Shown here: positions 7,325 through 14,095 of the stretch, in pieces
Layout of the letters: each line of letters starts with the position of its first letter
Position numbering within the stretch: position 1 is the first letter of the stretch
Source of the DNA: Spirochaetia bacterium UBA6919
GTDB lineage: Bacteria > Spirochaetota > UBA6919
Length of the DNA: 24,535 bases
Assembly (NCBI GenBank): GCA_002450905.1
Contig: DKAT01000056.1
Coordinates: 11,554-36,088 of the forward strand
Direction of reading: 5' to 3'
Position numbers and translations under genes: made by a program
The notes under the pieces: model-generated
The model's input: the letters and a program-made list of their open reading frames with translations, nothing else
What the model was told of the DNA's origin: nothing
The model's database searches: none

Positions 7325-8062
7325 ATGCAGGCACTGATATTAGCAGCGGGGATGGCTGAGAGATTACGTCCGATTACTTTGAATCACCCGAAATGTCTTG
7401 TGGAGATCAATGGAAAAACCTTTATGGAACGGATGGTTTCCAATATTCTGGGTTATGGGATTTCGAATATCAATATTATAACGGGTTTTCAGGTCGATAA
7501 GGTGAGAGCGTATTTATCCCAGAAGTTTCCTGATTTGAAGGTTAATTTCTTTCATAATGAGCGGTTTTTTGAAACGAATAATTGTTATTCCCTTTGGCTT
7601 GCAAAACATCTTATTCATGACGATTTCTTATTATTTGATGCAGATATAATTTTTGATCATCGTATTTTGGATAAGCTCTTAAAAACAAGTTATTCTAATT
7701 GTCTTACACTGAGAAGGGCTTATGATCTTGGAGAAGAGGAGATGAAGATTAAGGTAGATGTGAATCAGAGGGTATTGAGCGTTAGTAAGGAGATTAATCC
7801 CCTAGAGGCAATTGGCGAATCTCTTGGGATAGAACGGTTTTCGAAGGAATGTGGTGTTCAATTATTTGATAAATTGGAAGAAAATATCCTAAAACACGGA
7901 CGGGAAAATGATTTCTATGAAAAGAGTTTTGAGGATATTATAACCGATGGGGCTGAAATTTATGCGGTGGATGTTGGAGATTACAAGTGTGCTGAGGTAG
8001 ATTTCGTTGAAGATATCCGTCATGTTGAGCAGAACATTCTTCCTTATATTGAAGAGAAGTAG
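7325..8062 (+). CDS. LicC-like sugar/choline-phosphate nucleotidyltransferase
   Basis: The 245-residue protein has the nucleotidyltransferase fold with an N-terminal 'LILAAGMAERLRPIT' nucleotide-binding loop and Lys23 in 'HPKCLVEING'. It continues with 'NNCYSLWLAKHL' and the metal-binding 'LFDADIIFD' (Asp105, Asp107). A second metal ligand, Asp226, is in 'AEVDFVEDI'. The 'E-T-N-N-C-Y-S-L' motif and the short length without a hexapeptide tail fit phosphocholine or related phospho-alcohol cytidylyltransferases (LicC type), which activate head groups for surface glycans or lipids. A sugar-1-phosphate nucleotidyltransferase is the alternative. No transferase or kinase partner is adjacent. The ribosome site GAGG precedes the ATG by about five bases. 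The stop codon lies two bases from the end of the convergent NagZ-like gene. Confidence 0.8.
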   Translation: MQALILAAGMAERLRPITLNHPKCLVEINGKTFMERMVSNILGYGISNINIITGFQVDKVRAYLSQKFPDLKVNFFHNERFFETNNCYSLWLAKHLIHDDFLLFDADIIFDHRILDKLLKTSYSNCLTLRRAYDLGEEEMKIKVDVNQRVLSVSKEINPLEAIGESLGIERFSKECGVQLFDKLEENILKHGRENDFYEKSFEDIITDGAEIYAVDVGDYKCAEVDFVEDIRHVEQNILPYIEEK

Positions 8063-8064
8063 GT

Positions 8065-9696
8065 TTATAATTTAAGGGGTATTCCTTTGAGTGATACAGG
8101 GAGCTTTCCAGCCATAGGGATTTCACCAAACAATGCCTCAACACATGCCTGAACCGATACACCAACATGAGAGTATGTACAGATGAATTTCTGGCAATTT
8201 TCTAATCCATTATAGATGTAAGGTGAAGAGAAAGAAATAATTATTGTATTTTTGTGTTCTGCTAATATTTTGTTGATCTGAACTAAAATCTCTTTTCCTA
8301 TTCCTGTAGACCCCTTCCAAGCTCTGACCTTTGAAAATATCCCTACTATCAATTGAATATTATCAGTTATACCTCCAAGAACTCTATTCATATCAGTGGA
8401 TTCCTTATTAATAATATAAATATCTTTTTCAGATAAGTTATTTCGAGATTTAATTTCTTGAATATATGTATCTATACTACTTTGAATGTTGTCTTCGTCA
8501 ATGATTAATATCCGTATGTTATCATGTTTATTGAGAGGAGTGAAATGTTCGTTTCCGACAAGAGATTTCTGATTAGGAGAAGAAATTACGGCAGTGATAG
8601 TATTACGGGCTATATCCAGAGAAGCTTTCTGGTGTTCTTCACAAGATAAAATACTAAATATCTTTTCCTCATAATAATTTAGATCATTAAAAAGCCCTAA
8701 TCGTTCTTTGACATAGAGTAATCTCAGTACAGATTCATCAATTCTCTTTTCTGTAATAATATCCTCAGATACAGCCTGTTCTATTGCATTGATCACATCC
8801 GTATAAGATTCAGGATATAGCAGGATATCAACCCCCGCTTTGAGAGATATCACAGCACGCTGAGCTTCAGTATTTCCCTGTTTAACTCCTTCCATGATGA
8901 GTGCATCACTGACAATAAGACCTTTGAAACCCATTTCTTCTCGTAAAATACCAGTAATTATCTTATCTGATAAGGTGGCAGGAAGATTATCAATTCCTGT
9001 TATTTCTGGAAAGGCAATATGAGCCGACATAATCTGTTCTACTCCACTATGAATTGCATTTACAAAGGGGATTGACTCAATATGATCAAATCTTTTTTTA
9101 TCGATATTCAATACAGGAAGCATTAAATGAGAGTCCTGAGAAGTATTCCCATGTCCTGGAAAGTGTTTTGCTGTGGCTATAATGCCATTTTTTTGGAGAC
9201 CAGTAATATATTTTGATACAAAGTTCCCTACCATATTTGGATCTTCACCATAAGATCGGGTGTTTATAATTGGATTATCAGGGTTGCTATTCACGTCAGA
9301 TACAGGAGCATATGCACAATGGATACCAATAACTCGTGCTTCTCTTGCTACAATCTCACCCTGTTTATATACTAAGCCAGGATCATATGTAGAACCCATA
9401 GCCATATTGGTAGGAAAATCTGTTCCTCCTTTGAATATCTGACCTACTCCCCGTTCTATATCTGAACTTATAAGAATAGGTATTTTGGATTTCTTCTGGA
9501 GACTATATAAGAGTTTTGATGTTTCATAAGCATCGCCAGGAAATACGATAAGACCACCAATACCATCAATTTCAATGGACTGAACAATATTATTATACTG
9601 AGGGTCATCGTTATCATAGTATTTACCATCGATTCGAAGACAGATTAACTGGGCTATCTTTTCCCGTAAAGTCATTTTATTTAATAATTCTTTCAT
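8065..9696 (-). CDS. nagZ: Glycoside hydrolase family 3, NagZ-like beta-N-acetylglucosaminidase
   Basis: The 543-residue protein has a full GH3 TIM-barrel. The NagZ signature KHFPGHGNTSQDSH is at residues 177-190, including the Asp188-Ser189-His190 group that supplies the acid/base His in NagZ enzymes. The nucleophile is Asp264 in 'LIVSDALIM'. Residues about 350-543 form a second GH3 C-terminal domain, giving the longer two-domain form found in Bacillus and others rather than the short E. coli form. There is no signal peptide, so it probably acts in the cytoplasm on recycled muropeptides (GlcNAc-anhydroMurNAc). It is the last gene of a minus-strand operon: its ATG lies one base after the stop codon of the TIGR02757 gene, indicating translational coupling. 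Confidence 0.88.
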   Translation of the reverse strand: MKELLNKMTLREKIAQLICLRIDGKYYDNDDPQYNNIVQSIEIDGIGGLIVFPGDAYETSKLLYSLQKKSKIPILISSDIERGVGQIFKGGTDFPTNMAMGSTYDPGLVYKQGEIVAREARVIGIHCAYAPVSDVNSNPDNPIINTRSYGEDPNMVGNFVSKYITGLQKNGIIATAKHFPGHGNTSQDSHLMLPVLNIDKKRFDHIESIPFVNAIHSGVEQIMSAHIAFPEITGIDNLPATLSDKIITGILREEMGFKGLIVSDALIMEGVKQGNTEAQRAVISLKAGVDILLYPESYTDVINAIEQAVSEDIITEKRIDESVLRLLYVKERLGLFNDLNYYEEKIFSILSCEEHQKASLDIARNTITAVISSPNQKSLVGNEHFTPLNKHDNIRILIIDEDNIQSSIDTYIQEIKSRNNLSEKDIYIINKESTDMNRVLGGITDNIQLIVGIFSKVRAWKGSTGIGKEILVQINKILAEHKNTIIISFSSPYIYNGLENCQKFICTYSHVGVSVQACVEALFGEIPMAGKLPVSLKGIPLKL

Positions 9697-9697
9697 T

Positions 9698-10522
9698 CTA
9701 CGACCTAATCATGTTTGATACTAACCCATCCATATCTTTCTTGAAATCAATACCAGATCCAAATAAGGCGAAATCATATTTCACAGGATCTTCAGTATCA
9801 AATTCCCTCAGACGTACTGTGATCTCCTCAGCCATCTTCCAATCCTGGATCTTTCTATCCGTCAAGCCAAGGGCCTTGGAAACCCTCGCGACATGGGTGT
9901 CAACAGGAATTAAAAGCATATTGGTGGGTATATCTTTCCATAGACCAATATCTACATTATCACTTCGTACTATCCATCTGAGATACAAATGAAATCGTTT
10001 ACATGCACTCCCATGAATCGGGTTTGCGAGAAGAAATTTCAGATTACGTTTCCTATTTTTAACCTTTCTTTCAATAGAATCAGGTATAGGGGTATTGTAT
10101 AGTGTTTGTATAAAATATGTCATGGCAGAAAAGAGGGAATTGTCAACGCTAAATCCTTTTTCAAACAATGTATACAATGATCCATATTCAGAAAGTACAA
10201 AATGAAGCCGATAAAATAACGATAGTAGATCAACACCCTGAATATAACGATAGACAAGGGATTCAAGACTATTTATATCAAATATCTTGAACTGAAGAAG
10301 AGACTCATATGGTGATTTTCCCAAATGGAATAAGACCTTTTTGATAAAGGGGATTATCTGGGTTCTGTGTCCGAAAGCTAGACTGGAAGCAATGAAACCA
10401 ACAATCTCCTGATCTTGTTTGTTATTATATTCGTATAAATATTGGATAGGGTCATTGAGAACAAAATCTCTTGTATTATATTTTCTATAGAGAGAATCCA
10501 ATATTTCTTTACTTAGAATCAT
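9698..10522 (-). CDS. TIGR02757 (DUF2400) family protein
   Basis: The 274-residue protein matches the TIGR02757 family, of unknown function. Near the start are 'LYRKYNTRDFVLNDPI' and 'DQEIVGFIASSLAFGHRTQI', and in the second half are 'NPIHGSACKRFHLYLRWIVR', 'LLIPVDTHVARVSKALGLT' and 'KYDFALFGSGID'. The second half has the look of a helix-hairpin-helix DNA glycosylase-like fold (proline and aspartate in 'IPVDTHV'), but the activity is not established. I start it at 10522, because family members begin here, rather than at an upstream in-frame codon at 10576. It overlaps the end of the ATPase gene by 14 bases, so the two are translated together. No membrane segments are seen. Confidence 0.85.
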   Translation of the reverse strand: MILSKEILDSLYRKYNTRDFVLNDPIQYLYEYNNKQDQEIVGFIASSLAFGHRTQIIPFIKKVLFHLGKSPYESLLQFKIFDINSLESLVYRYIQGVDLLSLFYRLHFVLSEYGSLYTLFEKGFSVDNSLFSAMTYFIQTLYNTPIPDSIERKVKNRKRNLKFLLANPIHGSACKRFHLYLRWIVRSDNVDIGLWKDIPTNMLLIPVDTHVARVSKALGLTDRKIQDWKMAEEITVRLREFDTEDPVKYDFALFGSGIDFKKDMDGLVSNMIRS

Positions 10523-11306
10523 CTTGTATACCACTAATTTTCTCATGATACTGAATTGGCCCCTGTCTCTTCCCATACATAAATTGATGTATAAGAGGAT
10601 CTGAAGAACTAAACATATTATCAGGTGTATCTATAGCATAAATCTCTCCCTCATAAAGCATGGCAAGTTTTTTTCCTATCTTCTTAGCACAATTCATATC
10701 ATTTGTAGCGCTAACCATAGTCACAGACATCTCTTCATGAATATGTCTGATTAATTTACTGATGGAGTCCGTTGTAATAGGATCAAGTCCTGCGGTAGGT
10801 TCATCCAATAAAAGAATTTTAGGATCATGATTTATAGCCCTTGCAATACCCACACGTTTCTTCATACCACCGGATAATTCTGCCGGAAACAAGTGTTCAA
10901 TGTTATTCAATGATACACGTCTTAAGTTGTTAGTAACCTTCTTAGATATATTTTCATGAGGAATCTTTGTATGATAATCAAGATAGAATCCAACATTATC
11001 CCGAACACTTAATGAATCGAACAATGCATAATTCTGAAACAGCATTCCTATGGTCAGATAGAACTCCTCCAATTCCTTTTTATTTATCTTCTTAACATCC
11101 TTTCCATAGAACAGCAATTCACCAGTATCATGAGGAACAATATGTGCTATAATTTTCATCAGAAGTGACTTTCCACAACCACCAGGACCTATAATTGTAA
11201 TAGAATCCCCTTCCATAATGGATAAATTAATATCCTTTAAAATTGTTTTATTGACAAATTTCTTGCTAATGTGCCTCAACTCAATCACAGGAATAGACAT
11301 ATACAC
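10509..11306 (-). CDS. MlaF/Mkl-type ABC transporter ATP-binding protein
   Basis: The 265-residue protein is a complete ABC ATPase of the MlaF (Mce/Mla lipid transport) type. The Walker A is GPGGCGKS (40-47, Lys46), the Q-loop Gln91 is in 'GMLFQNYALFDSLSV', the signature is LSGGM (144-148) and the Walker B is ILLLDEP (164-170). The end 'PLIHQFMYGKRQGPIQ' is typical of the family. In diderms this ATPase drives phospholipid movement between membranes with MlaE permease and MlaD (Mce) subunits, neither of which is in the window. The switch histidine is replaced: 'SATND' has Asn202 where MlaF has His. The start may be GTG at 11306 or, more likely, ATG at 11300. It heads a three-gene operon. Confidence 0.88.
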   Translation of the reverse strand: MYMSIPVIELRHISKKFVNKTILKDINLSIMEGDSITIIGPGGCGKSLLMKIIAHIVPHDTGELLFYGKDVKKINKKELEEFYLTIGMLFQNYALFDSLSVRDNVGFYLDYHTKIPHENISKKVTNNLRRVSLNNIEHLFPAELSGGMKKRVGIARAINHDPKILLLDEPTAGLDPITTDSISKLIRHIHEEMSVTMVSATNDMNCAKKIGKKLAMLYEGEIYAIDTPDNMFSSSDPLIHQFMYGKRQGPIQYHEKISGIQDDSK

Positions 11307-11328
11307 CCGATAATTTATTTCTTAAGTG

Positions 11329-11369
11329 AATTAGAAATTCATCGGAAAATAAATTAGAAATCATTGGAA
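11329..11369. repeat. Imperfect tandem repeat in divergent promoter region
   Basis: Two near-copies of AATTAGAAAT(T)CATYGGAA lie head to tail at 11329-11347 and 11352-11369. The second contains CATTGGA (11362-11368), which is mirrored by TCCAATG at 11402-11408. The pair sits between divergent genes and could bind a regulator; this is weak evidence. Confidence 0.3.
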
Positions 11370-11442
11370 TAAAAAATATTTAAATTTTATTTGAATTTCA
11401 ATCCAATGTACTTAAATTTATCTTTATAGAAAAGGACATCTC

Positions 11443-12213
11443 ATGAAATGTATTCTGACAACTGGACTTTTAATTCTACTTACTTTAACTTCTTATACTT
11501 ATGACGGAATCACACCTCAATACAGACAATTCGTCATGAAATCAGGTCAGGAGGTGATCGTCGCTAAGGTCATTAATGTCGACACCTTAGAAGTATATGC
11601 AAAGGATAAAAAACATTTTAATATACAACTAATTGGTATCCAGGGTATAACCCATGATATGAATCCGAAATTATATTACGAAGCAGTTTATTACATATCA
11701 CGCATTGTCCTTGGTCAAAAGGTATTTATAATAAAACATACGGAGTCTAAATTGGATAATACTCCCTCTCAATACTTTCTATACTATCCACACAATCCTA
11801 AATACCTGTTAAATGCAAATCTACTCCTCAATGGATATGCTAAAACAATTATAAGTGCATCTCACTGGTTGAGAGAAGAATTTAAAGATCTTGAGAAAGA
11901 AGCTCAGAGCAATAAATCAGGACTCTGGAAAGATCTCTCCATAATAAATAATCATAAGAAACTCGATAAGAAAACTCCTCCTACTGATAATATAAAAAAG
12001 CCCCTTAGAATGTTTAATGACCCTCAGGAACTGGCTATTATCACCGCAAAACTCTTCAAAGCAAATAATGATAAGGAAAAGATTGATAAAATCCTCAAAA
12101 AATATAATATTATTACAAAACAAGATTTAGATAATTATCTCAAGGCAGTTGAAAAATACTCGGATGATACGGTTTATTTAAAAACATTAAATAATGAAAT
12201 AAACAAAAAATAA
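11443..12213 (+). CDS. Exported SNase-fold protein, probably catalytically inactive
   Basis: The 256-residue protein starts with a signal peptide (basic Lys2, hydrophobic 4-17, polar 'SYTYDG'). Residues about 36-163 follow the staphylococcal-nuclease (SNc) fold: 'VINVDTLEVY', 'IQLIGIQGITHD', 'YYEAVYYISRIVLGQKV', 'NANLLLNGYA' and 'NKSGLWKD'. Active-site positions are eroded. The family's 'V-I-D-G-D-T' reads INVDT, the Arg before 'LIGI' is Gln62, the 'D-A-P-E' loop is absent, and the 'D-x-Y-G-R' loop reads SQYFLYY. Residues about 186-256 form an extra charged helical tail. Nuclease activity is unlikely; a binding role is possible. AAAGGA at 11431-11436 supports the start. It is followed 23 bases later by the dienelactone hydrolase lipoprotein gene, probably in one operon. 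Confidence 0.72.
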   Translation: MKCILTTGLLILLTLTSYTYDGITPQYRQFVMKSGQEVIVAKVINVDTLEVYAKDKKHFNIQLIGIQGITHDMNPKLYYEAVYYISRIVLGQKVFIIKHTESKLDNTPSQYFLYYPHNPKYLLNANLLLNGYAKTIISASHWLREEFKDLEKEAQSNKSGLWKDLSIINNHKKLDKKTPPTDNIKKPLRMFNDPQELAIITAKLFKANNDKEKIDKILKKYNIITKQDLDNYLKAVEKYSDDTVYLKTLNNEINKK

Positions 12214-12236
12214 CATTGTTCAAGGAGAACAAATCT

Positions 12237-13139
12237 ATGAAAAAAATCGTAGCGATTCTATTAATCGTTGCATTTGTATATTCATGTGGAAAAAAGGAAG
12301 AAGCCCCAAAACCACAGGATGACAAAAACAAAATGACCAAGGCTGATCCTAAAAAAGAGGATAAACCAGTTGAAAAAAAAGATGAGAAGCAAGAACCCAA
12401 TATTGAAACTAAATCCATCACGTATAAAGATGGTAAAGTAGAGTTAGAAGGATTTCTCGCTTATGATAAGAACATTAAGGGAAAGAGACCAGGTGTTCTT
12501 GTAGCTCACGCTTGGATGGGCTTGGATGAATACGCAAAAGGACGTGCTGTTGAGCTAGCTAAAATGGGTTATATTGCTTTCGCTCTCGATATCTATGGAA
12601 AAGGTGTTCACGCTAAAGATCACAAGGAAGCCATGAAACTTTCTGGTATCTATAGAAACAACAAAGATAGAAAACTCTTAAGATCACGTGCAAGAGCTGG
12701 TTTAAAAGTTCTTAGAAGACAAAAACTCGTTAGGAAAAAACGCATCGCAGCTATCGGATATTGCTTTGGTGGAGCTACAGTTCTTGAATTAGCTCGTATG
12801 GGTATTAAACTCAGAGGGGTAGTAACATTCCATGGTGATGTTAGAACTCCACACCGTAATGACAATAAAAAAATCCGTACTAAAATCCTTGTCCTTCATG
12901 GTGGAAAAGATCCTCACATCAAAACATCTGATGTAAAGCAATTTGAAGTAGATATGAAGAATGCTAAAAAGGATAAGTTATTAAAAGTCCATGTATTTCA
13001 AGATGCTTACCATGCATTTACCGTACCAGAAGCTAAGGATAAAAAAAGTGGTCTGTTATATGATGCGACAGCGGATAAAGAATCCTGGCAAATGATGAAA
13101 GATCATTTAGATGAAGTTTTCAAAACCAAACGAAAATAA
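12237..13139 (+). CDS. Dienelactone hydrolase-family lipoprotein
   Basis: The 300-residue protein begins with a lipoprotein signal, MKKIVAILLIVAFVYSC, with a lipobox V-Y-S-Cys17. A long Lys/Glu/Asp/Pro linker (18-58) keeps the enzyme away from the membrane. Residues about 60-297 are an alpha/beta hydrolase of the dienelactone hydrolase family: 'PGVLVAHAWMGLDEYAKGRA', nucleophile Cys176 in GYCFGG, Asp225 in 'HGGKDPH' and His259 in 'AYHAFT', a complete Cys-Asp-His triad. The natural substrate is unknown; the family cleaves lactones and small esters. Start 12237 is chosen for the AAGGAG at 12223-12228 and the signal peptide; a TTG at 12216 is less likely. Very lysine-rich codon use (AAA) is seen. 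It probably sits on a membrane facing the periplasm or surface. Confidence 0.9.
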   Translation: MKKIVAILLIVAFVYSCGKKEEAPKPQDDKNKMTKADPKKEDKPVEKKDEKQEPNIETKSITYKDGKVELEGFLAYDKNIKGKRPGVLVAHAWMGLDEYAKGRAVELAKMGYIAFALDIYGKGVHAKDHKEAMKLSGIYRNNKDRKLLRSRARAGLKVLRRQKLVRKKRIAAIGYCFGGATVLELARMGIKLRGVVTFHGDVRTPHRNDNKKIRTKILVLHGGKDPHIKTSDVKQFEVDMKNAKKDKLLKVHVFQDAYHAFTVPEAKDKKSGLLYDATADKESWQMMKDHLDEVFKTKRK

Positions 13140-13146
13140 TATTATA

Positions 13147-13182
13147 TGACGTGGTCTTTCTTATAATGGGATTGCCACGTCA
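13147..13182. terminator. Hairpin between convergent genes, candidate bidirectional terminator
   Basis: TGACGTGG (13147-13154) and CCACGTCA (13175-13182) form a perfect, relatively GC-rich 8-bp stem with a 20-base loop. It lies 7 bases after the hydrolase stop and 23 bases before the end of thymidylate kinase on the other strand. There is no long T-run on either side, so it may stop transcription or protect mRNA ends, or it may be a protein site. Confidence 0.4.
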
Positions 13183-13205
13183 CAATCCCTATCCACAAAG
13201 CTATA

Positions 13206-13823
13206 TCACTGATAATCAAAAAGAATTTTCTCTTCCACATAGTGTGTAATAATTCCAAAGACCTCCTTCTCCGAAGACATCGATGGAACCCTTACAATAT
13301 ACGGATCATTCAACTGTTCAAAAATCCTCTGAACCTTCAATAAATATTCCCTGGTCTCAAAAGCATCAGTAACATCACCTCTTTTCCCTGTAATCCGTTT
13401 CAAAGACTCATCCACAGATAATTCCAACAAAAACAATAAATCAGGTACAGGAGCAAATTCCTCATTCTCCATTCTGATCTTATCAACAGAAAGTCCCACA
13501 GCCCCCTGATACGCCATAGTAGAGAAATAATATCTATCTAAAATCACAAGTTTCCCTTCCATAAGAGCAGGTATTATATTCTTCTCAACATTCTCCCTTC
13601 TATCCTTCATAAATAATTCATATTCACTCAGTGGATCCATCCGTATACCCGAACGAGCCATTTCACGAATCTTCTGACCATACTCCCCCTCCGACGGTTC
13701 TTTCAAATACACTGCTGGATAACCCCTCACCTTAATATATTCCAATAAATACTTACACATCGACGTCTTCCCCACACCATCAATTCCCTCAAATACAATA
13801 AGTTTTCCACTAAAATCACACAT
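13206..13823 (-). CDS. tmk: Thymidylate kinase
   Basis: The 205-residue protein has the dTMP kinase pattern. The P-loop GIDGVGKT is at 13-20 in 'IVFEGIDGVGKTS', 'KEPSEG' is at 41-46, and 'LVILDRYYFSTMAYQGA' contains the DR(Y) motif (Asp96-Arg97) that binds the nucleotide. It phosphorylates dTMP to dTDP for DNA synthesis in the cytoplasm. The 'KEPSEG' variant in place of the common 'REPGGT' marks a less usual branch, seen in archaeal-type and spirochaete enzymes as far as I recall, so a related deoxynucleotide kinase cannot be fully excluded. The start is supported by an AAGGGA site a few bases upstream on the minus strand. It converges with the hydrolase gene and is divergent from the histidine kinase. 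Confidence 0.88.
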   Translation of the reverse strand: MCDFSGKLIVFEGIDGVGKTSMCKYLLEYIKVRGYPAVYLKEPSEGEYGQKIREMARSGIRMDPLSEYELFMKDRRENVEKNIIPALMEGKLVILDRYYFSTMAYQGAVGLSVDKIRMENEEFAPVPDLLFLLELSVDESLKRITGKRGDVTDAFETREYLLKVQRIFEQLNDPYIVRVPSMSSEKEVFGIITHYVEEKILFDYQ

Positions 13824-14095
13824 AAATTCCCTTGAATTTCATATCCATTTCGTCTAATTAATCCGACAATCTGAATAATATGATAAAGAAATCATATATT
13901 TTTCAATTAATTTTTATTAAATTTAAATTTCATTTTTTATTAACCATTTAATATACTTATAATCCTTTAATATTGTAGTAGAAAGATCTACACTGTCATG
14001 GTGAGGCTCTCGAAACATGGCATAAAAGATTTCAGATTTTAATGATTATCAGTATAAATATTATTCCATCATCAAAGTATAATTAATAACATGTT

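Noticed and set aside
9711..9992. Plus-strand 93-codon frame inside the TIGR02757 gene
   Set aside because: It is antisense to a conserved protein and has no ribosome site.
10523..10576. Eighteen-codon N-terminal extension of the TIGR02757 protein
   Set aside because: Family members start at the later Met, and the extension would lie wholly inside the ATPase gene.
13978..14026. Slightly GC-rich patch with a GTAGA/TCTAC hairpin before the histidine kinase gene, considered as a riboswitch or small RNA
   Set aside because: The stem is only 5 bp, no known riboswitch core is seen, and there is no terminator or antiterminator fold.
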